From: Nematostella vectensis
Lineage: Eukaryota > Cnidaria > Anthozoa > Actiniaria > Edwardsiidae
Length of the DNA stretch: 64,000 nucleotides
Direction of reading: 5' to 3'
Assembly (NCBI RefSeq): GCF_932526225.1
Contig: NC_064045.1
Location: 3,730,498 to 3,794,497, forward strand
This document shows, piece by piece, positions 38,470 through 49,646 of the stretch; the stretch's first letter is position 1, and each line of letters begins with the position of its first letter. The position numbers were made by a program, and so were the translations under genes. A model generated the notes under the pieces. The model was not told the origin of the DNA and made no database searches. It saw only the letters and a program-made list of their open reading frames with translations.

Positions 38470-39006
38470 ATGAAGAAGGTGATTTTATACATCGGCACCT
38501 CACAAGATGATTTTGTAGCGGACAAGGATGGAGGAGTTGGTTGGTTACCACAGCCAGACCAAGGGGATGTAGCTACAGGCTCACACGACTTCAAAACCGT
38601 GTTAGACCGTGTCGACACTATAATCATGGGAAGCAAGAGTTACAAACAGATTCTAACGTTCGGCAATTGGGCTTGGCCGGATAAGCATTCTTATATCCTG
38701 AGTTCCAAAGAAATAGATGTCCCCCTTCCATGTATTACTGTGACGAAGGAGAGCCCAACGGAGCTGATGCAAAAGATCCGGAGTGAGGGCAAACAAGGGA
38801 AAGATATCTGGCTGCTCGGTGGTGCTGGGGTGGCTAGAAGCTTTGAAAAGGAGGGCTTGATTGATGAAATTCTTCTGTCTGTTATCCCTAAAACACTCGG
38901 CGAAGGAATACCTCTAGGGCTGTCTTATGATGGGTTCGAGTTGAAGAATGAAAAGACTTTGGCTAATGGGATGATACAGCGGGCCTATCTGAGGAAGAGT
39001 GCTTAG
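38470..39006 (+). CDS. RibD_C / dihydrofolate-reductase-like NADPH reductase, intronless
   Basis: A single uninterrupted exon of 178 aa with a strong ATG and a TAG stop. The fold is that of the RibD C-terminal/DHFR superfamily. It starts with the beta strand MKKVILYIGTSQDDFVAD, then GGVGWL, the nucleotide-loop-like segment TIIMGSKSYKQIL (about aa 51-63), and the signature DIWLLGGAGVARSFEKEGL (about 116-134) leading to ILLSVIPKTLGEGIPL. Length matches the bacterial YwjB/YyaP-like 'dihydrofolate reductase family' proteins, not animal DHFR, which lacks this arrangement. Its substrate is unknown; these proteins are annotated by fold and probably use NADPH. The absence of introns among multi-exon neighbours suggests acquisition from bacteria, but an old intronless gene remains possible. 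Confidence 0.85.
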   Translation: MKKVILYIGTSQDDFVADKDGGVGWLPQPDQGDVATGSHDFKTVLDRVDTIIMGSKSYKQILTFGNWAWPDKHSYILSSKEIDVPLPCITVTKESPTELMQKIRSEGKQGKDIWLLGGAGVARSFEKEGLIDEILLSVIPKTLGEGIPLGLSYDGFELKNEKTLANGMIQRAYLRKSA

Positions 39007-40323
39007 AAAAGAAGCTAGGTATATTTTTTATAGATTAGAATGCTTGACTATAGGAAAAACTGGGTTGGGGAGAGAAACAAGGTACATAAAGAAAACTGGG
39101 GTAGGGGGGCTTAGCCATGCCACTACTGGTCATTTCCTTATGGTTTTAGGGAAAAAACTATGCGGGCAGTGCCGTAGCAGGCTTCGAAAATATTGGAGGG
39201 GCGCAATACAGAAACATTAAGAAAATATTGGAGGGGCGCAATACAGAAACATTAAGAAAATATTGGGGACACAGCCCTGCCCCTACTGGTCATTTCCTTT
39301 TAATTTTTGAAAATATTAGGGGGGGCATGCCCCCAGTGCCCCACCCCCTTCTACAGCCCTGGGGGGGCATGCCCCCCCTTGCTCCTATAGGTGTTACCAG
39401 GATTGAGCCAGGCACCTGAAAGCCTTGCCCTTCCTAGTGCAAGAATTTTACAGATATTAAAACTAGTCGTAGGGTTTTCAGTTCTGGGGTTTGTTGTATG
39501 GTTGACTGTGCACATACCTCCTGGGGGATTTCTCATACCAAATTCTAATTATGTTTAATGATCTTTTTGATGAAATTATTGAGATAATATGGAATTTGAT
39601 GTCATTTATTATTATTATTTTTACATTTATTGTTTACAAGGTATGATCATCTGCAAAAAATGCTTGAATATTTTATATTTTTTACCCTTCCATTCATCCT
39701 TCGGCCGTGTCTACATCCTTTTCATCATTCATTATCATCCTAACCCCTCTCTTTCCTTCTCACCCATACCCACCATCCTCACCATTTCTTGTCTTCCTTG
39801 CACATCTCCCAATCCGTCTGCATGCATTTTCATCTCCCTCGCCCATCCCCAACCTCGTCCCCAGGGTCTTCTGGGTAATTTTCAATATGACGTCGGCATA
39901 TTGAAAATTACCCAGAAGACCCTGGGGACGAGGATGGACCACCCCCACCCTCCACTACACTTTCTCCATCGGCCTCACTGATACACATCCCCACTCACAG
40001 GTATCCCAAGCTCACAGTATGTGATCTGACTCTTAGTTTGTAGTAGACATATGAAGCTAAAATGAGCCGTTTATTCTACTATGAAATAAAATCTAGTAGT
40101 TTTGATAAAATTCTTAGCCACGCTGTTGACTTTTATGATGGGAAGCTGAGATTTTTGAGATTTTAGCTCCTTATCACATCTCTCTCTTTCCCATTTACGT
40201 TTTCTTTTACCCAATCCCATTCGCATTTTTGGAGTTTGTAGTTTGCCTATGAAGTGCTTTAACACCGTCTTTCCAAAGAGTATGAAAAACACACCACAAA
40301 TCTAATATCTCCCTGCTGCACGT
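39007..40323. other. Spacer between reductase and GPCR
   Basis: Contains a two-copy direct repeat GAAAATATTGGAGGGGCGCA (about 39187-39263), two GCATGCCCCC words near 39325 and 39367, the perfect hairpin at 39853, and at the right end the GPCR 3' UTR. That UTR has a minus-strand AATAAA at 40070-40075. Confidence 0.5.
39853..39933. repeat. Perfect 37 bp hairpin with 7 nt loop
   Basis: The left arm 39853-39889 starts CCTCGTCCCCAGGGTCTTCT. The right arm 39897-39933 is its exact reverse complement, and the loop is ACGTCGG. No coding. It is probably the ends of a collapsed foldback element; a transcribed hairpin is an alternative. Confidence 0.95.
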
Positions 40324-41283
40324 CTACGATGAGGTGACTGCGCTTCTCAGGCTTAAGAACAATGTCGTTAGACTCGGCCAGACAGAATTTCGAATTGCTT
40401 TTAGCTTACAACAATAAATCATAGGGTTGATTGCAGAGTTTATAAATATCACGCTAATGGCGATTTTCAATAAATTTGGCAATCGAATTGCGTCCCGTGT
40501 AACCTCGTGATAAATGTACACACAAACGGGGGGAATATAGCAAAGCAAAAACAGAAGATACACATACAATGAAGTGATGCCTGATTTCCTGTACCGTTTG
40601 AATTCGTGTACATTGTGGGACAAAGAATTACCAGACGATGCTGTACTTGGTCTATTAAGAGCCTGGATTTGCAACTGATGTTTCCTCAAAGCTCTATAAA
40701 CTTGAGTGTAACATAGAATAATGATCCCAATACAAACAGCGACAAGAACGCAAATAAGGCTACTGTTAAGTTCCATACCACCTGTCGCCCAGAGTACCCC
40801 AAGTAAAAGTGCCATCATCCATAACAGAGAACAAGAAAGTATAGCCCAACGCATAGTAATAATACTGCAGTATCTGAAATGGAGGTACAGAGCGAGGTAG
40901 CGTTCCGACGCGACGGCTGTGATATTGAATAGAGTCACAAAACACATCACAATAGTCAGGAAACCTGCTGTAATGGCGACCCAGCAATACATTTTTTCCC
41001 ATCTCATAACGTCTAGCTCCAGTGCTAAACAGGTGACGAAAACTGGCTGTGCTAAACTCCCGACCATCAAATCCGACAGAGCAAGGTTACCTAAGAAAAC
41101 CATCGCAGGCGTGTGAAGTGCCGACGTCCGCCATATTGAGACGAGGACTAAAACGTTCAGGACGATGGCGGGAAGAAAAGTGATTCCATTCAAGACTGTG
41201 ACTACTGTAAACTGGGGGCCAGTTATTTGACCAAGCCTAACCCAGTTAGAAAATTTGAAACAAGGGAAGCTAAAGTTGGCCAT
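40324..41283 (-). CDS. Class A (rhodopsin-family) GPCR, intronless, melanocortin/adenosine-like
   Basis: 319 aa, single exon, plasma membrane receptor. I took the ATG at 41283; codons further upstream in frame are not ATG. Seven hydrophobic segments are visible. Class A marks: N-linked site NFS at 3-5, LNVLVL in TM1, LALSDL with Asp71 in TM2, Cys100 at the top of TM3, the ERY triplet at 127-129 after TM3, CYIPP at 248-252 in TM6 and NPMIY at 286-290 in TM7, followed by CC as a possible palmitoylation site. The second extracellular loop is very short (about ATGGMELNSS) and has no obvious cysteine to pair with Cys100. That is reminiscent of melanocortin-type receptors. Cnidarians carry many intronless class A receptors, so the ligand cannot be named. 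Confidence 0.93.
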   Translation of the reverse strand: MANFSFPCFKFSNWVRLGQITGPQFTVVTVLNGITFLPAIVLNVLVLVSIWRTSALHTPAMVFLGNLALSDLMVGSLAQPVFVTCLALELDVMRWEKMYCWVAITAGFLTIVMCFVTLFNITAVASERYLALYLHFRYCSIITMRWAILSCSLLWMMALLLGVLWATGGMELNSSLICVLVAVCIGIIILCYTQVYRALRKHQLQIQALNRPSTASSGNSLSHNVHEFKRYRKSGITSLYVYLLFLLCYIPPVCVYIYHEVTRDAIRLPNLLKIAISVIFINSAINPMIYCCKLKAIRNSVWPSLTTLFLSLRSAVTSS

Positions 41284-41780
41284 TATTTTCAATGCATTTA
41301 CCACCAAGCCGTTTTGTTAAAAACATGGAGGATTTCTTATGGCTCACTTGTGAACTTGTAATAACTCGAGTGTGATGCTCTGCTTCGTTGGCATGACAAA
41401 TAGACTTCAAGTCTTATTAAATTGAACGTAGGGTGCCTTGCTAGCTTCAAAACATCGGTTACTATTTGGCGATGTAAATGGACACTAGCCGACTCCTAAA
41501 AAAATTCATAGAATTTTCAAATAATACACCTGCTAATCTGCATATGACACATCTATATATGAAAAAGATAATTGCAATATGTTTCCAAGTAGTTGTCGGG
41601 CTACTTCTAAATTCACATTGATACAGACAAGACAACGACGTGTTTTAACGTAACGGCTGCCTTTGTTTTACTAAGGCTAAAGGTATCAAACTCCTATGCG
41701 ATGTTATACCAAGGGAAGGACCAAAAAGCCATGGATACTTCCAAAGATCAGGGCCGCAGCGCACTCAAATGCCCAAAGGG

Positions 41781-41871
<91 letters not shown>

Positions 41872-43466
41872 GTTATTATTATTGTTATTAATGTTTTTAT
41901 TGTTATTATTGTTATTATTATTATTTTTGTTGTTGTTGTTGTTGTTATTATTATTAAGAATTTCGCACTTACGGTTTTAACTTATGCTCTATCTAATCAC
42001 GAGTCACAAAAAGCATCAGGTGAATTGTATCGCGGTGATCCTGGTTCCTAAAACTTCTTGGTTCCTAGTCAGTTCCTACTCAGTTCCTAATGTGGGCTTG
42101 ACACAGTGACTGGCTTTTGGCCGCGTAACGTACTACTTCACGTGCGTGACCTATGAGACGAGACACGTAATTGGCTTATAACTAATAACTAGCCAATCAA
42201 CTCAACTCATATATCCTCTATTTCTATTACTGTCAGTTTTACATCCCCTGTATGGCGTTGGTCTCTCGACCGAACTCACAAACTCACACGTTGTGCTTTT
42301 CCAAAAAAATATATATATTCATCATCACAAAGTTTTCAGGAAATTACAACTCAGAGTCTCCGAGAATATTACTTAACCTGGAGATTTAGGTTTTAACCGG
42401 GAGATTTGCGGTAAAACCTGGAGACTCCCGGTTTATCCGGGCATAGTTGACAGGTCTGAAGTGGATAAGAGTAGATTACAGCACCACTATATACTTTGTT
42501 AATCAACGCAGCTCAAAACCCACACAATCATCTTTCCCCGATTCCCTGTCCACCCCTCAATACGATCGCGTAGGGATTTAAAAAATTGTATACGACTGCT
42601 AGAATTTACGGAAACAACGAAACTTCACTTCGAGGCAAAGGTGGAATTTCTTTTAATATGCTCGTAATAGTACAGAAGTTCTTCAGTTCGAATTAAGATG
42701 AGTCAAAGGCAGATACAGGAGGGTGTATAGAATACCAAATATCAAGCTTTTGTTTGGACCCTCTTAAAACATTCTGGATCCGCTCCTGAAATTAAATTAT
42801 GTTCCTTATATGAAAGCAGCTCATTTAAGTAACCATGTTACTAAAGTTAGTCACACAATAATAACCGAGGCAATATTACTAAATAGAAAGAACTGAATAA
42901 AGGTGTATCTGAATTATTGAAATCATGATTGAGAAATATGCTACGTTTACAATACTAACTAGAGCTTTCTTATGTCTTTCTGGTAGTTTATATTGTTTCA
43001 GAAATGGGCCTTTTGCTCTCGTGGGGGGGGGGGGGTGTGCAGGAGGTGCACTTCCTGCTCCACCCTTACATCTCGTAATACAGTCATTCATGAGTCCATG
43101 ATAATTTGTACAGGAGTGGTCCAAGCGTAGAGCCGTGTGGAACGCCGGATGTAATAAAAAGAGAGTCAGAGCTCACCTGCGAAATAGGAACTGCTGCTTT
43201 CGCCTTTTAGATAGGACTCGAATTACGTACAACGATAAATAAAATTCGCGATAAATCAAACAAATGCCGTTCAAGAACCATATTTGATATCTCTGATGCG
43301 GGCTCAGCTTAGCTATAGCGGTAACTCCCAGTACGCGCGCTATTACGTAAGTCATGATGTAACTTTCTCGTGATAACGTAACAAAGGTTGCTAAGATTTC
43401 CCTCCAGATTTTCTACAGACCCCGAACTGATCGGTCGACATTTTTCGCTCTTCTATTTTTCTAAAA
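41284..43466. other. GPCR upstream region and spacer
   Basis: No exon supported. Contains the ATT microsatellite at 41782 and a repeated phrase CCTGGAGATTTAGG / CCTGGAGACTCCCGG near 42380-42435. A G run (43022-43034) sits close to the coiled-coil gene. Confidence 0.5.
41782..41957. repeat. (ATT)n microsatellite
   Basis: An almost pure ATT run of about 90 bp, continuing as an impure ATT/GTT tract to about 41957. It keeps several frames open without meaning. Confidence 0.95.
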
Positions 43467-46400
43467 ATGTCTCACAGGAACCCAGTTTATCGGGGCGGCT
43501 CGATGAAGAATTTATCCAGCAAAGACAAAGGTAGGTCACGTGAACACAAATGTCACGTGATGAAAGAGTCATGTGATAATATGACATACATTTGAAAGAA
43601 AGAAAAGTACAGTAGTGGAAAAAGAACAGTATTGCAAGAGACGGCATGCAAAAAGAAAACGAGCTACTAATTCTTGTTTTTTTCCTTTTTTTCAGATATC
43701 ATTCTTCGACAAAAGGTAAGCTTATGACTGATGCTTTGCTGGCTGATCGTGAATAATTAAAGGTTAGGTGATGCTAAATTCGTAAAAAAAAACCCAATTG
43801 ATTTTCCTAATGGGACTCAGTAAAACATAAATTTAGGAAAAATGAAAACCTTTCTTACATCTGTCAATAATCTGCCTCATTTTTTGGTTTGATTTAAAGT
43901 TTAAGCTTTTTTTGCTTCATTAATATCAATAAGCTTAATATTTCCATAAATTATCATACCTTTTTCAGACCGAGGAGCTTGATGAAGCAATGCAAGAGAT
44001 GAAAAGGCTAGAGGCGCAGGTCAAAACACTTAAGGTATTAAAGATAATCCTATATCCTTAAATCCTATATGTCGTCAGGGATAAGCCAGAATTGTAAGTC
44101 AGAGTTGATAACAGTTTTCAGTTTTACAAACATGGAGTCGTGTTTTATAAGCTTAATGCTAATTTTTCATGAGTTGTTGCATATAAGGTTACATTCCTTT
44201 TTAAGCGGGACATTAATTAAAATAGGTGTGTAGATGACACATGTAGAAAACTGTGAGATTGCTATCACTTATTGTTTGTATTCAATTTGATCCAAGGAGG
44301 AAAACAATAACAAGAAACAGAGAGTTGAGCAAGTAAACAAGTATGTGATATTCTTTCTCCTTCAAAAGGGGTGCATTAATTACCGGGATCTGTACATAGA
44401 AAGCCAAATAAGTGGGGAGGGGAGGGGTATGGTGAACCTTGTGTATTTGATGTCAGCAACCAAGATTCCTTACCATAATTTCAACAGTAGGGAGCAGGGG
44501 AAGGGGCAGGGATAAGGGGTTGGGGGAAAGGGGTGGATTAAAAGGGGGATAGGGTGTGGAAGGGGGGCAGGGAAGGGTGCTGGATTAGGGGGAGGGTGGG
44601 GTATTCTCATGATGCAATTTCACAGTGGTTATCCATATTGGATAAAATTGGTAACATGCCTTTTTTATCAAACAAGGTCTATTTCTGAGAACAGAAAACT
44701 TATGGAGGAACTGTTTAAAGAACAGGTGAGTGCTAAAGGGAAGAGTAATTATATGATGAGAAAATTACTGTAGATTTCTTTGTATCAAAATTTTAAGATA
44801 ATAGACATGATTTTGATTGCAATTTAGGAGGAGCGAGAAAAGCTGATGGAGGAAAGGGAGAAGTGAGTAGTAATATTATATAACTAAATTATACAAATCA
44901 AATGTAAAAAAGCTGGTGTGTCATTTTATTTAACGTACTTACAGGTGCAATAGTGATAAACATTGTTTATTAACTGTCTTTTTATGCCAACAGCTGGATG
45001 TGCTCTTACATCGCTGGTCTCACAGTGTCAGAGCTGGTCAACAAAGTAAGTCAGATTTGAACCATTAGCTCACTGTGTAATATAAAGCTACCAGTTAAAA
45101 AAATTACTGTTTTTTAGAAGCATATCCTGCCAGGGGAGAGGGCAGCCATAGGTTTTATATGAAAAATTACAGTTTCTCACTGATTTTTGCATAGAGAAAT
45201 TATTTTGGCAGTTAATGTGATGCATATGTGCCCAACCCTTACAATGTTCCTGATGCACATCACAGATCACTAGATCAAATTAGTTTCCAGCAACAAATAT
45301 AACAAATAGAATGCCAAATGTAATTCTTAGTTTAGCATCATCTTTTATTTTCAGACGGTCACCATGTGTGATACTTGCGAGGCAGACAGGTAAACAATTA
45401 CCTTTATCTGCACTTACAGGTAGCATGGAGTATAAATCTGCAAATATTAGATCTTTTTTTAATGTCTGTTCCAATAACACATATTTCTGAATCCTTACAG
45501 ATCTAACGATGACCTACGTTTAAAAAAGAAGAAGTTAGAAATAGAGCTGGTAATGAAACAGTGTTATTTATTAATTGATATCTATAAAAGCATATTTAGG
45601 TATCAGCTAAACATGATATATTTTATCACAGGCTGAGCAAAAAGAAATCCTCAACAATATGAAAAAGACAGAGGCTGACCTAGACAGGTAAATTCCAATA
45701 CTCTTCCTTGTACAACGCTGACAAAAACACTGAAAGCTGATACCTTACTGTCTGCCTTCAGGGAAATTGAGCTGCTTAAACAAGAGCTAGAAGAAGCCAA
45801 GACAAAGCCAGCCACTGTAAGGAATAGAAGTATTCACATTTGGTGAACATCACACAAATTGCTACAAATGATTTCAAATAACATAGTTTTGAAATTTTTG
45901 CAATTTTCTTAGTCTATTCTGCTAAAAAAATAATATCATTATTTTTAGTAAGCTTTATGTGAAAGTTGGAGAAATTTGCACAAAAGCTTCTAGCATTACC
46001 TATCTGTGAAAAATTTGCAAGCTGTTGCTGTGAAGATTTAATGCTGTTCCATGTTCGATTGGGGTTAAAAAATGTGCTGCCCTATAGAAATTATTAGTGA
46101 AAACAGGCCTATAAACTTCCAGTTATTATAGTCAAGTCACTATTTCTAGCCATCATAATAATAACAAGTTTTAATTGTTATTTCATAAGGCTGAGACCGC
46201 ATGTCAGGCATCGGTGGAGGTCTCCAACTCCGAAGTCCAAACAATTTGTGCCTCAAGAAATGAATGCCAGACTCAGACAGAGGTCACAAACACAATCAAA
46301 GTCACCCAAGAGACTCAGACTGACCCACTTTCAAAGGTCAGTGCCTAGGATCATAATAACTCAGACCTTGATACAATGTTCTTACCATGTTTATGTTTCC

Positions 46401-46510
46401 TATTTCAGAGGCGGGGTAACCCTGTGACCCGTGCCTGGCGGCGCTTGAGGGAGAGAGTGCGTGGCCTTCGAGACCGCCTCTTTCCTGGTGCTGCCTCCCC
46501 TGCCCAGTAA
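43467..46510 (+). CDS. Coiled-coil protein with a row of LC8-type TQT motifs, unidentified
   Basis: Thirteen exons: 43467-43530, 43696-43715, 43969-44034, 44297-44340, 44677-44725, 44828-44862, 44994-45045, 45355-45389, 45501-45549, 45632-45687, 45762-45816, 46190-46336, 46409-46510. This gives 774 nt, 257 aa, with every junction GT..AG and in phase. I do not recognise the family. Residues about 22-95 and 125-175 are Glu/Lys/Leu-rich with heptad character (ELDEAMQEMKRLEAQVKTLK). Between them lies a short non-coiled segment with MCDTCEAD. Exon 12 carries EVQTIC (190-195), CQTQTEV (201-207) and TQETQTDP (214-221), matching the TQT core bound by dynein light chain LC8. The C-terminus is a basic, amphipathic RRLRERVRGLRDRLF helix. 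A role as a dimeric adaptor is inferred only. Confidence 0.85.
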
Positions 46511-46612
46511 GGGGCCTGGTGGTAGCTAGCACAGCTTAATTAAAGGTTAGCCTACTCCTCAAAACATCTAAAGTGTGTAGGGGATCAACCTTACCATATG
46601 TGACATGAAGTG

Positions 46613-46996
46613 CAGGCCTGTACCAAGGGGGGGGTGCAGGGGTTGTGAACCCACCCCCCCCACACACACACACACACACAACAGCCGAAAGTCCACTTTC
46701 GGTTCTAAATAGACTTGCTTATTTGTAGGCAAAACTATATAGCATAAGCAAGAGACCATGGCATAACCTAGATCACTCTGCGTATGTCATTAATCAATAA
46801 GTCAGACTTTATTTGTAGCCAAATCTAACAATAAACAGCCCATGGAGATAATGCAAAGGCATAAAGAAATCCCTTTTGTTCTTTCAGGGGTGGTCAGATT
46901 TTTATCAGGAAACTCCATCCCCCCCTCTCCCAGAAATATAAGGTCCACTTTTTTGGATTTCCCACTCCCCCAAGAAAAAATCTGGGTACGGGCCTG
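46613..46996. mobile_element. CAGGCC(C/T)GTACC-ended repeat, copy 1 (inverted)
   Basis: Starts CAGGCCTGTACCAAGG and ends GGTACGGGCCTG. The interior includes a G run, a C run with (CA)n, the palindrome-like CCGAAAGTCCACTTTCGG, and TTATTTGTAGGCAAA. It shares these landmarks, in opposite orientation, with the elements at 48512 and 54646. Confidence 0.7.
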
Positions 46997-48246
46997 AAGT
47001 GTGTTTTCCATCATGCATTGCTAGCTACCAGAACTGGCCAGGCTGTTATTACTGCTATTTCTATTTTATCTGAATATACAGCTCTAACATCATCTTCCTT
47101 TTTCTCTTTGCAGGGCTCGGCTGACTTTTCATTGATTAAATAATAATATATTAATCTTATCAATTAATTGTTACTTTTTATATTCATGCTATTTTTATTG
47201 CTCAATATCTGAGAATTGTGATTACTTCACACCAAAGGTTAAAGCTGAAAGATCAAATTAGATTTGATCTGTTCTTAGTATCAGCTTTTCAACAGACATC
47301 TGAAATTTTTTCTTGACTTTTTACCATCAAAGCAATTTATGTACTGCACAAAGATAATGTCATGGCTATTGGCTGTTATGCACTCCCATGTTTTTACATT
47401 TTTTATGAGTCTACCATATCGTTCCGAACCATCTTGTGGTCACTATGGCATCTTGAGGGCCACACCCAGAGCACCTGTGCACCCTGTTCACCTAGGGTAT
47501 CAGCTGCGCAGGTGTTCCTGATGGGTGGGGGTTGAGGCGGGAAAGGGTTTCCGTGACACCATGTTTTCATGGGCCCCCATGATTCCGAGTTGGGTGTGGC
47601 CCCTCTAGTATTGACTTATCACCCCTTGCACAGCCTCATGAATGAAACATCCCACATAAACTGGCTTGCCGTGAGTGTATAACAGTCAAGTCATTATCTG
47701 TAAGAAGGAAACGAAAAATATTGAATATTTTTAATCATAGCTAGTGTCATAATGTACAAAGAACTGTAAATAGAAAAGGAGACAGAAAATAATGTACTTG
47801 CAGTCGAACTACAGAATTGCGTGAAAATCATTAATATTTAATGAATAAAAAGACTGCAAAACCTACATCTTTGTACTAGTTGATTATTTGGAGAAATGTT
47901 TTTGAACAGCAGAATCGGGAGACTCATCGAGCACACTCCCTAAGAAATAGCATTAGGTAAATTTTATACCCTAAAAGATAGGACAACCCCCTCTTACTTC
48001 TATGGAGAGTTCCCCACCCCAAGGAAAGACCGAGAGACGAGCGCCGCCTGTTCCTCTATGGTCCGTGAGTTAGAAAAAAAACGCAATACAGCAGTCCGCA
48101 CGTAAGGCCTAACAGGACTGGCTTGATTACCTTATTGTTTTGTTGTATTCCCGTTCTTCTGTTACACGACCCGAAAAAAAAAGCTCCGAATTTTTTTTCT
48201 CTCGCCCACGCACCTTTCCCCATACCGTACCCTTTAGCCTACTTCG

Positions 48247-48495
48247 CAGTCGTTTGAAAAAACGTTGTCGTCAACCGGCTTTGCGACTACGCAAAGCAAG
48301 CCCGCATGTAAGCATGGATAAAAACTATTGAAGTGCCTAGCTGCTAATATTAGCCACTGCATAACTTCAGACTTAGGGTTGGCTAATATTATATTATATG
48401 CAGCTAGGCGCTTCAGTGGTTTTTACCCATGCTTACATGCGGGCTTGTCGCGTAGTCGCAAAAATGGTTGACGACAACCTTTTGTCAAACGACTG
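48247..48495. mobile_element. Foldback element with ~100 bp arms
   Basis: The left arm is CAGTCGTTTGAAAAAACGTT then GTCGTCAACCGGCTTTGCGA and GCCCGCATGTAAGCATGG. The right arm ends CAAACGACTG in complement. The centre holds TAATATTAGCC and its complement. A one-sided, diverged relative is found at about 50395-50510 (AGTGGTTTTTACCCATGCCA, then CATGCAGGCTTGTC) in HGS intron 4. Confidence 0.85.
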
Positions 48496-48511
48496 TATCT
48501 GCCTGCGTGTG

Positions 48512-48810
48512 CAGACCCGTACCCAGGATTTTTCTTGGGGGGTGCGAAATCCGAAAAAGTGGACCTAATATTTACGGGGGTGGGGGTGGGAAGGGATTTC
48601 TCTGATAAAAATCTAACAATCCTTTGCAGTATCTCCACGGGACGTTCATTGTCGGTTTGGCTACATACCAGAGTGATTTAGTTGATGCTTAATAATTTTG
48701 TCTACAAATAATAGCACGTCTATTGAGGACCGAAAGTGGACCTTTGGCCGTTGTGGGGAGGTGCGTTCGCACCCCCTGCACCCCCCCCCCCCCCCCTTGG
48801 TACGGGCCTG
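48512..48810. mobile_element. CAGGCCCGTACC-ended repeat, copy 2
   Basis: CAGACCCGTACCCAGGATTT at the left and CCTTGGTACGGGCCTG at the right. Shared interior: GGGGTGCGAAATCCGAAAAA, TCTGATAAAAATCTAAC, CAGTATCTCCACGGGA and CGAAAGTGGACC. Lies 16 bp beyond the foldback element. Confidence 0.75.
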
Positions 48811-49646
48811 GTGTGCTTGGTTGAGCTGCAAATACTGACGCACAAGTGATGGTCAGGAAAAAGGTTTACTAAAATTAAATTTAAAAAAATATATATATCT
48901 TTTTCGAATATATTTGTTTTTGCAAAAATGAGATGCAAATATGTAATGCTGGCTATTTCTCTGAATGGGCCAATGGGCGGCTTGCATTATGAAGTCGCGT
49001 GACTTTTTGGGTGCTCGTATCGTGCACCCCGGCTTTTGGCGGCCCAATAATAACAACAAAACGCAACTTTTTAGCGCTCACGAAACAGCCAGGAAGTTTT
49101 TTTAATGTCACGAACTAGGTGTTATTTTTTTGGAAGATTTTTGGTCGCTTTGTCTCTGGTGTGATGACCGCAGCCATTTCTGTGTTTTTTGGAGGTTCGC
49201 CACACAATAAGTCACGTGATTGAGTACAAGTAATCTTTTTTTGCATTTTAGCCAGTTTTAGCTGGCTATTACTATAAAGAAGGTAAAGAAACAACGGAAA
49301 TTTTTTTTTGTGCGTTTGTTTCAAAAATGTCACGCACGAGCGTGTGACTATAGCTATAAAGCTCGTCTTGGTGAGCCTTGTTTGCCCCCGAAATTTTATT
49401 AGAATTGTAAGTTTCTATAAATATTATTTTCCTCATAATAATTTTTTGCTGATTCACTCTTTCATTTATTTCTGGCGCGTCCAGTGTACTGAGTCCAAAT
49501 ACAGTGTTACTATTTTTAGCAGCCCGACGTCATCGCAGGAAGTAGAGAATCCGCCATGTTTTATTGAAGTCTCTGAACCGACGCAAGTGTATACTATTGC
49601 TCTGAATTTTCCAAATTATACCAAATCCAGATAACTTCTAATTATC

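Larger units (their letters stand above)
46511..49646. other. Spacer between coiled-coil gene and HGS
   Basis: Holds the coiled-coil gene 3' flank, two copies of a GTACC-ended element and one foldback element (listed separately). A poly-C run lies at about 48780-48796 inside one of them. No further exon is supported. Confidence 0.5.

Noticed and set aside
41696-42051. Poly-Leu and poly-Ile open frames
   Set aside because: Translation of the ATT microsatellite.
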